Shown here: in pieces, positions 23,641 to 32,160 of the stretch
How the letters are laid out: each line of letters starts with the position of its first letter
Numbering within the stretch: the first letter of the stretch is position 1
NCBI GenBank assembly: GCA_964501785.1
Contig: CAZCUD010000008.1
Coordinates: forward strand, 89,900 to 153,899
Length of the DNA: 64,000 bases
Reading direction: 5' to 3'
Source: DATBSK01 sp964501785
GTDB taxonomy: Bacteria; Actinomycetota; Acidimicrobiia; IMCC26256; PALSA-555
Notes under the pieces: generated by a model
The model's database searches: none
Told to the model about the DNA's origin: nothing
Seen by the model: the letters and a program-made list of their open reading frames with translations, nothing else
Program-made: the position numbers and the translations under genes

Positions 23641-23652
23641 CCCGCCGCAACC

Positions 23653-23658
23653 TACGCT
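23653..23658 (+). promoter_or_regulatory. -10 box TACGCT of the SDR gene
   Basis: TACGCT ends 7 nt before GTG 23666, the spacing expected when transcription starts at the initiation codon (leaderless mRNA). Confidence 0.35.
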
Positions 23659-23665
23659 CACCGCC

Positions 23666-24442
23666 GTGCCCGCCCTCGACCCGCTCGCCGCGTTCCGGCT
23701 CGACGGTCGCGTCGCGATCGTCACCGGGGCGAGCTCGGGCCTCGGCGCGCGCTTCGCACGGGTCCTCGACGCGGCGGGAGCCCGGGTGGTGCTGGCCGCG
23801 CGACGGATCGACCGGCTGGAAGAGCTCGCGACGGCGTTGGACGGGGCGCTGGCCGTGGAGTGCGACCTGAACGAGCCGTCGGCGCCCGCGTCGTTGGTCG
23901 ACGCGGCGGTCGACGAGTACGGCCGGGTCGACGTGGTCGTGAACAACGCCGGACTCGGCGAGCCGCAGCCGGCGCTCGAGCAGCACGACGATCTGTTCCG
24001 GCGCGAGCTCGAGGTGAACCTGATCGCGCCGTTCGAGCTTGCACGCTGCGCCGCCCGGTCGATGGTCGACGAAGGCAGTGGCGGCTCGATCGTCAACGTC
24101 GCGTCGATCTGGGGCATGGTCGGCGTCGGGCAGATCCCCGACGCGGGGTACGCCGCGTCGAAGGGCGGCTTGGTCAACCTGACTCGCGAGCTCGCGGCGC
24201 AATGGGCCCGCAAGGGTGTCCGGGTCAATACGCTCGCGCCCGGGTGGTTCCGCAGCGAGATGACGGAGGAGCGGATGTTCCAGGACGAGCGGGCGTCGAA
24301 GTGGATGCGCCAGCGCACCCCGATGGGGCGCGGCGGCGACGAGCACGAGCTCGATGGCGCGCTCTTGTACCTCGCCTCCGACGCGAGCAGCTTCGTGACC
24401 GGCGCGGTGCTGCCGGTCGACGGTGGTTGGACGGCGATCTGA
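23666..24442 (+). CDS. SDR-family oxidoreductase
   Basis: A 258-residue short-chain dehydrogenase. The NAD(P)-binding TGASSGLG is at residues 20-27, NNAG follows in the middle, and the catalytic Tyr-Lys pair is in GYAASKGG with a preceding Ser in VNVASIWG. It ends with the usual VLPVDGGW. Substrate unknown. The GTG at 23666 is chosen for the -10 box just upstream and because the Rossmann fold then begins at a normal distance; an ATG at 23633 adds 11 residues. It overlaps the lipoprotein gene start by one base. It is the first host gene right of the prophage. Confidence 0.85.
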   Translation: MPALDPLAAFRLDGRVAIVTGASSGLGARFARVLDAAGARVVLAARRIDRLEELATALDGALAVECDLNEPSAPASLVDAAVDEYGRVDVVVNNAGLGEPQPALEQHDDLFRRELEVNLIAPFELARCAARSMVDEGSGGSIVNVASIWGMVGVGQIPDAGYAASKGGLVNLTRELAAQWARKGVRVNTLAPGWFRSEMTEERMFQDERASKWMRQRTPMGRGGDEHELDGALLYLASDASSFVTGAVLPVDGGWTAI

Positions 24443-25062
24443 TGATCCACCGTCGCATGCGTGTCGTCGGCGTGCTGCTCTGTGGTGCCCTCGTGCTCGG
24501 CGCGTGCAGCGTCGAGGTCGACACCGCGGGCGAGTCGAACGACCCGGGCAGCGAGAGCCATCTCGACGACGGGCCCGTCGACCTCCTGCGCGGTCCCCGA
24601 GCGACGACCCGTGCCCTCGCGTCGGTCGAGGAGGCAGTCGGCGCGTCGCCGGCCCGCGTGCGCGACGTGCTCGTGTACCCGGAGTTCCTCGACGTCGAGG
24701 TGCAGGATCCCGCACTGCCGGAGCACATCGACGAGTACGGCTACCGCGACGGTCAGATCGAGCCACCCGAGGCCGTGCTGCTCACCGGTTCGCAGGAGGA
24801 GGTCGAGGCGTCGCTCTTCCCCACCACCGCGGTCGACTGGGACGAGCTCCCAGAGATGGTCCGACGGGTCGAACGCGCCGCTCGCCGCGCGAAGCCGTTG
24901 CGCATCGAGGACGCCCGGGTCAACTACGTCATCGTCAACCGATCGACGTCGAGCGAGGACGACGGCCGGGTGGAGATCACCGCGTACATCGGAGGTCCGC
25001 GCCGCAGCGGCAACGCCGAGCTGACCGCGAGCGGCGAGATCGTGTCGCTCACCGTCAACTGA
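24442..25062 (+). CDS. Putative lipoprotein
   Basis: A 206-residue secreted lipoprotein: basic start MIHRRMR, hydrophobic VVGVLLCGALVLG, then a lipobox LGAC with the acylated Cys. The mature part is acidic and has no recognised domain (VEASLFPTTAVDWDELPEMV, then EITAYIGGPRRSGNAELTA). Its ATG overlaps the SDR stop by one base, so the two are cotranscribed. Function unknown; a membrane-anchored extracytoplasmic protein. Confidence 0.75.
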   Translation: MIHRRMRVVGVLLCGALVLGACSVEVDTAGESNDPGSESHLDDGPVDLLRGPRATTRALASVEEAVGASPARVRDVLVYPEFLDVEVQDPALPEHIDEYGYRDGQIEPPEAVLLTGSQEEVEASLFPTTAVDWDELPEMVRRVERAARRAKPLRIEDARVNYVIVNRSTSSEDDGRVEITAYIGGPRRSGNAELTASGEIVSLTVN

Positions 25063-25090
25063 CTCCGGCGTCGCCCGGCCGGCCTCGGGG

Positions 25091-25173
25091 TGCGAGCGGA
25101 GGGAGTCGAACCCTCATGCCCCGAAGGGCACCGGGACCTAAACCCGGCGCGTCTGCCGTTCCGCCACGCTCGC
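25091..25173 (-). tRNA. tRNA-Leu(UAG)
   Basis: Read leftward: acceptor GCGAGCG pairs with CGCTCGC; D-arm region GGCGGAACGGCAGACGC; anticodon stem CCGGG / CCCGG with loop TTTAGGT giving anticodon TAG; long variable arm TGCCCTTCGGGGCA as in class II tRNAs; T-arm GAGGG-TTCGACT-CCCTC; discriminator A. CCA is not encoded. Identity follows from anticodon and long variable arm. Confidence 0.93.
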
Positions 25174-25210
25174 GACGCTCGACGCAGTCTCGCGCCGGGA
25201 GGCGTGCCTG

Positions 25211-25564
25211 CTACTTCTTCTTCTTCTTGCGGCGGAAGCGACGCTTCGACTGCTTGTTGTCGAGGTCGGCGATGATCTCGGGCGCGGCGGAGTTGACGAT
25301 CTCCTCGGCCTCGTCGAGCAGGGCGGCGACGTCCGAGCCCTCCGGCTCGGGCTCGGGCCGCTGCAACCCCTGCTGGAGGCTTCCGAGCTGCCAACCGGCG
25401 TCGATCCGGCGCTTCTCGAAGCCCACACAGTCGTCGGGGCAGCGCCACGGGGCCTCGGGGGCCAGGTCGAGGCGGCACTTCCGCACGACCTCGCCCGAGG
25501 TGTAGGTCCGGCTCTCGTAGTGGCGACAGTCCGTCCGCATCGGCACTGTGGCATTTTGTCTCAT
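25211..25564 (-). CDS. Conserved small Cys-rich actinobacterial protein
   Basis: A 117-residue protein. The N-terminal half has four Cys (DCRHYES, VVRKCRL, WRCPDDCVGFEKRR) that could bind zinc; the middle is acidic, and the end is a strongly basic run of Arg and Lys. The ATG at 25564 has GAGGGCG directly upstream; an ATG at 25540 is possible. It is divergent from the diguanylate cyclase gene with 64 nt between. Function unknown. Confidence 0.7.
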   Translation of the reverse strand: MRQNATVPMRTDCRHYESRTYTSGEVVRKCRLDLAPEAPWRCPDDCVGFEKRRIDAGWQLGSLQQGLQRPEPEPEGSDVAALLDEAEEIVNSAAPEIIADLDNKQSKRRFRRKKKKK

Positions 25565-25628
25565 CTCGCCCTCAGGGCCGGCTCGCCCGGCGCCGACAGA
25601 CATTGAGGGCCCGGGAGGCCACGATCAG

Positions 25629-27659
25629 ATGACGGCGCAGTACGAACGCCCGCAGGGCGTCCCCCAGCACTTCCAGGACGCGTACATGCACGCGCCCGTG
25701 GGGCGCGCCTCGCTCACCGCGGACGGGCATGTCGCTCGGGCCAACTACGCCTTCGCCGAGTACCTGGGAAGGTCGCACGTCGACCTCGACGGTGCCCACA
25801 TCTCCGATCTCCTCCCTGCGCTCACGACAGCGACCGGTGAGACGACGATCGAGACCGAGACCGAGATCGATCACCGCAGCGGCGAGACCCGGCGCCTCCG
25901 CCTCACGGTCGCGCCGATGCGGGGCGACGACGGGCAGGTCGTCGGCTACGACCTCTACGCCGCCGACATCACGCAGCTGCGCGCCGCCGAAGCCGAGGTC
26001 CGACGCGCGGAGCAGGAGTACCGAGCGCTCATCGCGTACTCGTCCGACATCATCACCGTGCTGGACGCCGACGGCACCTGGCGCTCGTCGAGCGAGGCCG
26101 GCACCCGTCTGTTGGGGTGGCCGAAGGGCTACGACCCTCCGGGCGGGGTCTTCTCCGTGGTGCACCCCGACGACCTCGAGCTCGCGCAGCAGGCGTTCGA
26201 GGAGATCCTCGCCGGGACCCGCACGCCCGACGATCCGCTCGTCCTGCGCGCTCGTACGACCGACGGGCGGTACCTCCACTTCGAGACGGTGGCGCGCAAC
26301 CTCCTGCACGACCCGGCGGTTCGCGGGATCGTCGTGACCGCGCGCGACGTCACGGCGCGCGTCGAGGCAGGGGAGGCCCTGGAGGTCCAGAACGCCCGGT
26401 TCGCCTCTCTGGTCGAGCGCTCCACCGACGTCGTCACCGTCGTCCAGGAGAAGGAAGGCGGGTCGCACATCACGTGGGCGAGCCCCTCCATCGAGCGCGT
26501 GCTCGGGTATCGGCCCGAAGAGCTCGTGGGGACCGACCCGCTGGCGCTCATCCACCCCGACGACGTCGAGCGCATGTTCACGGCGTCGGCCGACTCGGTG
26601 ATCTCGGGTCGCACGGCGCTCGTCGAGTACCGAGCCATCGCCAAGGACGGGTCGACGCGCCTCTTCGAGGCGATCACGAGCGACCTGCGCGACGACCCCA
26701 ACGTGCGGGGGTTCGTCACGAATGCCCGCGACATCTCCGATCGCCGCGCCGCCGAGCGTCAGGCGGAGCAGCTCACCGAGGTGCTCGAGATGTCGATCGA
26801 GGTCGTCGTGCTGTCGACGCAAGCCGGTGACATCGTGTGGGCGAACCAGCGTGCCCGCGAGTTCCTCGGGCTCGGCGGGAGCCACCACGTCAGCGAGCTC
26901 TCGAGCGTCGAGTCGCGGGAGAAGCTGCGCGACGTCGTCATGCCCTTCGTGCGTCGCCATGGCGTCTGGACGGGCGAGCTGACGCTGCGCACGACCGCCG
27001 GTGACGAGGTGCCGGTGATCGCAACCGTGCAGGGGCACCGCGAGCAGGGTGAGATCGTGCTCGTGTCGACGATCGCGCACGACATCACCGAGCTCAAGGC
27101 CGCCCAGAACCGGCTCCAGTACGAAGCGACGCACGATCCGCTCACGGCGTTGCCGAACCGCGGGATGCTCCACGAGGTCGGCGAGCAGGCGCTCGGCCGC
27201 GCCGCACGGAGCGGCTCCACGACCGCGGTGCTCTTCCTCGACCTCGACCACTTCAAGGCGATCAACGACACGCTCGGGCACGATGCCGGCGACCGGGTCC
27301 TGATCGAGCTCGCTCGCCGACTGCGGGTGGGAGTGCGCACCGGTGACCTGGTCGCGCGCCTCGGCGGCGACGAGTTCTGCGTGCTGTGCGAGAACGTCGA
27401 GGACGAGCGCGAGGTGCTCGACCTCGGGCAACGCATCTGCGACGTCGTCTCGATCCCCCTCTCGGTGCACGGTCGGGAGGTGAAGATCGGCACCTCGATC
27501 GGCGTCGCCCTCGACGTCGGCGGCAACGCGAGCATGGGCACGCTGCTGCGCAACGCCGACGTGGCGCTCTATCGAGCCAAGCGCGCCGGAGGCTCCAACG
27601 TCGCGGTGTTCGACGAGGCGTCGATGGACGTGGACGCCAGGGACGAGTCGATCAGCTGA
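25629..27659 (+). CDS. Diguanylate cyclase with four PAS domains
   Basis: A 676-residue signalling protein with no obvious membrane segment. Four PAS sensor domains span roughly residues 20-130, 135-255, 260-380 and 385-500 (repeated HPDD and D.T/S.R motifs between them), followed by a GGDEF domain (about 515-665) that makes c-di-GMP. The active site GGDEF is intact in ARLGGDEFCVL, and an RxxD inhibitory site (RTGD) lies five residues before it, so product inhibition is likely. There is no EAL domain. Its cue may be redox, light or a ligand; cofactor residues cannot be judged. Confidence 0.9.
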   Translation: MTAQYERPQGVPQHFQDAYMHAPVGRASLTADGHVARANYAFAEYLGRSHVDLDGAHISDLLPALTTATGETTIETETEIDHRSGETRRLRLTVAPMRGDDGQVVGYDLYAADITQLRAAEAEVRRAEQEYRALIAYSSDIITVLDADGTWRSSSEAGTRLLGWPKGYDPPGGVFSVVHPDDLELAQQAFEEILAGTRTPDDPLVLRARTTDGRYLHFETVARNLLHDPAVRGIVVTARDVTARVEAGEALEVQNARFASLVERSTDVVTVVQEKEGGSHITWASPSIERVLGYRPEELVGTDPLALIHPDDVERMFTASADSVISGRTALVEYRAIAKDGSTRLFEAITSDLRDDPNVRGFVTNARDISDRRAAERQAEQLTEVLEMSIEVVVLSTQAGDIVWANQRAREFLGLGGSHHVSELSSVESREKLRDVVMPFVRRHGVWTGELTLRTTAGDEVPVIATVQGHREQGEIVLVSTIAHDITELKAAQNRLQYEATHDPLTALPNRGMLHEVGEQALGRAARSGSTTAVLFLDLDHFKAINDTLGHDAGDRVLIELARRLRVGVRTGDLVARLGGDEFCVLCENVEDEREVLDLGQRICDVVSIPLSVHGREVKIGTSIGVALDVGGNASMGTLLRNADVALYRAKRAGGSNVAVFDEASMDVDARDESIS

Positions 27660-28209
27660 TCCAGCCGTCGGCCTGCGCAAGCAGGTGCCGGCTGACCGCC
27701 AGGCAGCGATCGAGGAGCTCGCACGAGACGGCGTCCCCCTCTCGCAGCCGCAGGAGCGAGACACGTTGGTGGGCGATGACGCGCAGCGACCGCTCCGGGG
27801 CATCCGTCGCGGCAGGGATGGAGTCGATGGCCGACACCTCGAGCGGGAGCTCGGGCCCGCCCACGCCGGCGAGCTCGGTGGCGACGACGAGGAGGTCGGG
27901 ACCCGCGGGCAGCGGGGGCAGCCCCCAGGTGAAGTTCAGCGGGAAGTGGTACTCGTCGGGCGGGTCGTCGCCCTCGGGCATCATCATCACGACGTCCTCG
28001 AACCCGAGCAGCACCCGCGGATCGATCTCGAGCGAGAGGTAGAGATCGACGGGACCTTCGCACCCCTCCTCGGGGTGCACGTCGACCTCCCACGTCTGGC
28101 GCAGCGAGTAGCTCTCGACGAAGTGGCGCTCGTCGTGGACGTGGAAGCCGTGCTCGACCGCGTGGTCCTTCAGGTCGGCCACGAAGCCGGCGACGTCGAT
28201 CACTGCCAT
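27652..28209 (-). CDS. Conserved hypothetical protein
   Basis: A 185-residue acidic protein (start MAVIDVAGFVADLKDHAVEH). Segments such as WEVDVHPEEGCEGPVDLYLS and FTWGLPPLPAGPDLLVVA suggest an alpha/beta fold; no motif is recognised. A GGAG lies about 9 nt upstream of the ATG at 28209. Its end overlaps the convergent cyclase gene by 8 nt. Confidence 0.65.
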   Translation of the reverse strand: MAVIDVAGFVADLKDHAVEHGFHVHDERHFVESYSLRQTWEVDVHPEEGCEGPVDLYLSLEIDPRVLLGFEDVVMMMPEGDDPPDEYHFPLNFTWGLPPLPAGPDLLVVATELAGVGGPELPLEVSAIDSIPAATDAPERSLRVIAHQRVSLLRLREGDAVSCELLDRCLAVSRHLLAQADGWIS

Positions 28210-28234
28210 CGGCAGGTCTCCAGGCAAGACGGGT

Positions 28235-28846
28235 TCAGCAGTCTCCGACCTCCGCGAGTGCTCGCAGCCCTTCCGCGAGCGTACGGAACGCGCGACCCCG
28301 GTGCGACACGGCGTGCTTCTCCTCGGGGGTCATCTCGGCGAACGTGCGGCCGTCACCTTCGGCCGGCGAGAACACCGGGTCGTAGCCGAAGCCGGCTCGG
28401 CCCCGTGCAGTCGTGGTGATCACGCCCTCCACCGTGCCGATGGCCGCGACCTCCCGCCCGTCGGGCCAGCGGGCGATGGCGACGGTGGAGAAGCGCGCGG
28501 CGCGGTCCCGGTCGGGAACGCCATCGAGCCGGCGCAGGAGCAGCGCGCAGTTGTCGGCGTAGGTCGCATCCTCTCCAGCGAACCGAGCCGACCGCACTCC
28601 GGGCTCGCCGCCGAGGGCGTCGACCTCGAGCCCCGTGTCATCGGCGATCGCCGGCATGCCCGTCGCCTCGGCGAGCGCGCGGGCCTTGAGCCGCGCGTTC
28701 TCCTCGAGCGTCGCACCGGTCTCCTCGACGTCACCGATGCTCGGATCGCGCGGGCGCAACGTGACCGGCGCGCCGGCGCCTTCGAGGACCGCGGCGATCT
28801 CGGCCGCCTTGTCCGGGTTGGCGGTCGCCAGGACGAACGACGTCAT
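28235..28846 (-). CDS. rdgB: dITP/XTP pyrophosphatase (RdgB/HAM1)
   Basis: A 203-residue nucleotide-sanitising enzyme. It starts TSFVLATANPDKAAEI, the family's substrate-loop signature, then DDTGLEVDALGGEPGVRSARFAG (catalytic Asp pair) and GRAGFGYDPVF, and closes with EEKHAVSHRGRA. It hydrolyses ITP, dITP and XTP to monophosphates, keeping deaminated purines out of DNA. It is the last gene of the mec-cysO-cysM-murI-rph block, as in mycobacteria. The ATG at 28846 lies 11 nt after the rph stop. Confidence 0.93.
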   Translation of the reverse strand: MTSFVLATANPDKAAEIAAVLEGAGAPVTLRPRDPSIGDVEETGATLEENARLKARALAEATGMPAIADDTGLEVDALGGEPGVRSARFAGEDATYADNCALLLRRLDGVPDRDRAARFSTVAIARWPDGREVAAIGTVEGVITTTARGRAGFGYDPVFSPAEGDGRTFAEMTPEEKHAVSHRGRAFRTLAEGLRALAEVGDC

Positions 28847-28856
28847 CCGAGGGCGA

Positions 28857-29600
28857 TCAAGGGGTGCGCGGCGCCGGCGGCTCGGCCAGGAGCTCACGTT
28901 GGAGCGCGAAGAGCTCGTCGATCCCCTGCTCGGCGAGACCGAGCAGCGAGTCGAGCTCACCCCGCGAGAACGGCAGCCCTTCGGCGGTGCCCTGGACCTC
29001 GATGAACCGACCCGAGCCGGTCATCACGACGTTCATGTCGACCTCGGCGTTGGCGTCCTCGGAGTAGTCGAGGTCGAGCGACGGCAGCGCGTTCACGACG
29101 CCGACCGAGATCGCGGCGCACTGGTCGGTGATCGGGTGACCGGTGAGCGTTCCCGTGGCGACGAGGCGAGAGCACGCGTCGTGCAGGGCCACGTAGCCAC
29201 CGGTGATCGAGGCGGTGCGGGTGCCGCCGTCGGCCTGGAGGACGTCGCAGTCGACGGTGATCTGCACCTCGCCCATGGTCGAGAGGTCGGTGACCGCGCG
29301 CAGCGATCGACCGATCAGTCGTTGGATCTCCTGGGTGCGGCCCGACTGCTTGCCCTTCGCCGCCTCTCGACCGACTCGCTCGGGTGACGACCCGGGCAAC
29401 ATCGAGTACTCGGCGGTGACCCATCCCCGCCCGCTGCCGCGGAGCCAGGGAGGGACGCGCTCCTCGACCGAAGCCGTGCACAGCACCCGGGTGCGTCCGA
29501 ACTCCACGAGCACCGAGCCGGCAGCGAACTCGGTGTAGTCGCGGGTGAACGCGACCGGGCGCAGGTCGTCGGGTTCGCGTCCGTCGTTTCGGGGGCCCAC
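28857..29600 (-). CDS. rph: Ribonuclease PH
   Basis: A 247-residue phosphate-dependent 3'-5' exoribonuclease that trims tRNA 3' ends. It opens with REPDDLRPVAFTRDYTEFAAGS, shows AEYSMLPGSSPERVGREAAKGK in the substrate region and TVDCDVLQADGGTRTASITG in the core, and is of full length. A GTG start at 29600 lies 6 nt after the MBL gene stop, so they form one unit. Confidence 0.95.
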   Translation of the reverse strand: MGPRNDGREPDDLRPVAFTRDYTEFAAGSVLVEFGRTRVLCTASVEERVPPWLRGSGRGWVTAEYSMLPGSSPERVGREAAKGKQSGRTQEIQRLIGRSLRAVTDLSTMGEVQITVDCDVLQADGGTRTASITGGYVALHDACSRLVATGTLTGHPITDQCAAISVGVVNALPSLDLDYSEDANAEVDMNVVMTGSGRFIEVQGTAEGLPFSRGELDSLLGLAEQGIDELFALQRELLAEPPAPRTP

Positions 29601-29606
29601 GTCGCG

Positions 29607-30338
29607 CTAGATCCTCGTGACGAGGTGCGGCGCCGCGAGCACCACCGCCTCACCGAACGCGTCGGATCCCTCGTCGACCGCGCGATGCACGTCGAGGCGC
29701 GGCCACAGGTGGGTGAGCATCAGCCGCTTCGCGCCCGCCTCGCGCGCGGCCTTGCCCGCCTCGTGGGCCGAGAGGTGGATCTCGGCCGGCTTCTCGCCGT
29801 GCAGGTAGGTCGCCTCCGACAGGACCAGGTCGGCGCCGGGGTCGAAGGCGTCGATGCTCCAACCCGGGCCGGTGTCGGACGTGTAGATCATCCGCTTGCC
29901 CTGGGAGATGGCTTCGACCGCGTAGGTGGGTGGCGGGTGGTCGGTGCGCGAGAAGCGCATCGTCAGGTCACCGCAGGTGGCCTGCTCCGACTCGTCGATC
30001 GGGAGCCAGGTGAACGCGTTCCCCCAGTCGCCGCCGACGAGCTGACCCAGGTGCTCGGCGAGCCCTTCGGGGGCGAAGACCGGCAGGCCTTCGCGCTCCA
30101 ACCCGTAGCGCATCAGCACGTGCAGCCCGTACACGTCCACGCAGTGGTCGGGGTGCTCGTGGGTGATCACGACTGCGTCGAGGTCCTCGACCGCGATGTG
30201 CTGCTGCAGGTGTCCGAACGTGCCGTTCCCGCAGTCGAGCCAGACCGACGTCGCACCACAGCGCAGCAGGTACCCGCTGCACGCCCCGCCGCGCGGGCCG
30301 TTGTACGACCCCGAGCACCCCAGCACCGTCAGCTCCAC
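29607..30338 (-). CDS. MBL-fold metallohydrolase, Rv1339-like
   Basis: A 243-residue metallo-beta-lactamase-fold enzyme: metal-binding H60-x-H62-x-D64-H65 in ITHEHPDHC, a later DTGP with the bridging Asp, and a C-terminal His in LTHLWPR. It sits between murI and rph exactly as the mycobacterial Rv1339, which has been described as an atypical cAMP phosphodiesterase. The same activity here is inference from synteny and fold. Confidence 0.82.
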   Translation of the reverse strand: MELTVLGCSGSYNGPRGGACSGYLLRCGATSVWLDCGNGTFGHLQQHIAVEDLDAVVITHEHPDHCVDVYGLHVLMRYGLEREGLPVFAPEGLAEHLGQLVGGDWGNAFTWLPIDESEQATCGDLTMRFSRTDHPPPTYAVEAISQGKRMIYTSDTGPGWSIDAFDPGADLVLSEATYLHGEKPAEIHLSAHEAGKAAREAGAKRLMLTHLWPRLDVHRAVDEGSDAFGEAVVLAAPHLVTRI

Positions 30339-30384
30339 TGCACCCGCTCCTGGCGCTTCGCGCCGGGGCGCTCGGCCCCCGCCA

Positions 30385-31179
30385 TCACCATCGGTGGCTC
30401 TCCACTCGCTCGACCTCGGGCCCCAGGAACCGGCTCCCGAGACGACGGAACGTGGCTACATCACCACTCGTCACGAAGACGTGTCGAGGCGACGTGTCGC
30501 GCGTCACAGCGCGTGGTCCGAGCAGCTCGCGCAGGGCGAACGCGGTCTCGTCGGCGCTCGACACCAGCACGACCCCACGCCCCATCACGTCGCCGATCGT
30601 ACGGGCCAGCAGGGGGTAGTGCGTGCAACCGAGCACGACCGTGTCGACGCCGGCCCGACGGACGGGCTCGAGGAGACGCTCGGCCAGCACGTGGACCTGG
30701 TCGGAGTCGACGTCCCCCGCCTCGACGAACTCGACGAAGCCCGGACATGCCGCGCAGGTGAGCTCGAGGTCGAGTCCGAGACGCTCGGCGACACGTTGAT
30801 AGGCCCCGGACCTGATCGTGCCGACGGTCCCGATCACCCCGACGCGCCCGTTCTCGGTGGCTCGCGCCGCGGCCCGGAGTCCGGGCTCGATGACGCCGAT
30901 GACGGGCATCGAGACGTGGGCCTCGAGCCGCTCGAGCGCCACGGCCGACGCGCTGTTGCACGCGACGACGATCGCCTCGGCGCCCCGGTCGACGAGGATG
31001 TCCGCGATCTCGAGCGAGTACTTCAGGACCTCGTCGGGCGGCTTGGGCCCGTACGGGAAACGACCGGTGTCACCGAAGTAGACGACGCGCGCGCCGGGCG
31101 CGAGGTCGATGATCGATCGCACCACGGTGAGCCCGCCGAGGCCGGAGTCGAACACGCCCAGCGTCACCGGCTCGCTCAT
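30385..31179 (-). CDS. murI: Glutamate racemase
   Basis: A 264-residue enzyme making D-glutamate for peptidoglycan. FDSGLGGLTVV opens the fold; catalytic Cys74 in VVACNSAS and Cys185 in LGCTHYPLL are both present, as is FGDTGRFPYGPK. Its ATG overlaps the tsaC stop (ATGA, 31176-31179). Confidence 0.95.
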   Translation of the reverse strand: MSEPVTLGVFDSGLGGLTVVRSIIDLAPGARVVYFGDTGRFPYGPKPPDEVLKYSLEIADILVDRGAEAIVVACNSASAVALERLEAHVSMPVIGVIEPGLRAAARATENGRVGVIGTVGTIRSGAYQRVAERLGLDLELTCAACPGFVEFVEAGDVDSDQVHVLAERLLEPVRRAGVDTVVLGCTHYPLLARTIGDVMGRGVVLVSSADETAFALRELLGPRAVTRDTSPRHVFVTSGDVATFRRLGSRFLGPEVERVESHRW

Positions 31180-32150
31180 GGCGCGCCGGCGCGGGCAGCG
31201 CGCGCGAGCCGATCGGCGATCGCGGCCCCGATCCCCGCCGGCGGAGGCGCGACCGCGAGGACGACGTCGAGCCGACGCCGATCTGCCTCACGGAGGCGCG
31301 CGTACAGCACGCGTGCGTACTGCGTCACGTCCTCCGGTGGATCGAGGACGACGACGCCCGCCGGCAGCGCCGGAGGGCTCGGCTCGAGCGTCAGCACCCC
31401 CACGCGGCGTCCCTCGGCGAGGAGCGACGCGGCGCGCGCACCCACCGCGCCCGCGTCGTCGACGACGACGACGCGGGCATCGGGTGCGTAGTGGGCCGGC
31501 AACGTGCCCGGCGCCGCGACCTCACCGTCGGTGCGCAGGTCGACTCGAGCGCCGAGGATCGACTCGATGCGCTCGACCGGGATGCCACCCAGGCGCAGCA
31601 CCTGCGGTGGATCGACCGTGCAGTCGACGATCGTCGACTCCAACCCGACCTCGCAGCGTCCACCGTCGAGCACGAGATCGACCGCGTCCCCGAGGTCGGC
31701 GCGCACGTCGGCCGCGGTCGTGGGGCTCACCCGTCCGAAGCGGTTGGCGGACGGAGCCGCGATGCCGCCACCGAAGCACTCGAGCAGCTCGAGGGCGAGC
31801 GGCTGCGCCGGGACTCGGAGCCCGACCGTGTCGCGGCCGCCGGTGACCTCGTCGGGCACCCGTGGCGCGCGGCGCACGACGAGCGTCAGCGGCCCCGGCC
31901 AGCAGGCGTCCGCGAGCGCGACGGCCGTCGGTGCCGGGTCCCTGGACCACGCTCCCAGCGCCGCGGCATCGGGGAGGTGGACGATGACCGGGTGCTCGGC
32001 GGGTCGGCCCTTCACCGCGTAGAGACGGCGCAGCGCGGCGGGGTCGTCGGCGTCGCATCCGAGCCCGTAGACGGTCTCGGTCGGGAAGGCCACGAGCCCG
32101 CCGCTGCGCAGCACGGCGACCGCCTCGGCCACTCGGGCGGGCGCGCTCAC
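31176..32150 (-). CDS. tsaC: L-threonylcarbamoyladenylate synthase (Sua5/TsaC)
   Basis: A 324-residue enzyme making threonylcarbamoyl-AMP for the t6A37 tRNA modification. The N-terminal YrdC domain shows GGLVAFPTETVYGLGCDA, KGRP and a later APSANRFGRVSPT; a C-terminal Sua5 domain follows (LPAHYAPDARVVVVDD), so it is the long two-domain form. The GTG at 32150 is preferred over the upstream open frame because it starts right at the YrdC domain, 11 nt after the cysM stop. This gene takes the slot between cysM and murI that in mycobacteria holds a rhomboid gene. Confidence 0.9.
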   Translation of the reverse strand: MSAPARVAEAVAVLRSGGLVAFPTETVYGLGCDADDPAALRRLYAVKGRPAEHPVIVHLPDAAALGAWSRDPAPTAVALADACWPGPLTLVVRRAPRVPDEVTGGRDTVGLRVPAQPLALELLECFGGGIAAPSANRFGRVSPTTAADVRADLGDAVDLVLDGGRCEVGLESTIVDCTVDPPQVLRLGGIPVERIESILGARVDLRTDGEVAAPGTLPAHYAPDARVVVVDDAGAVGARAASLLAEGRRVGVLTLEPSPPALPAGVVVLDPPEDVTQYARVLYARLREADRRRLDVVLAVAPPPAGIGAAIADRLARAARAGAP

Positions 32151-32160
32151 CAGTACGCGC

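Noticed and set aside
25572..27803. 743-residue minus-strand frame opposite the diguanylate cyclase
   Set aside because: Antisense shadow; the sense frame has intact PAS and GGDEF motifs.
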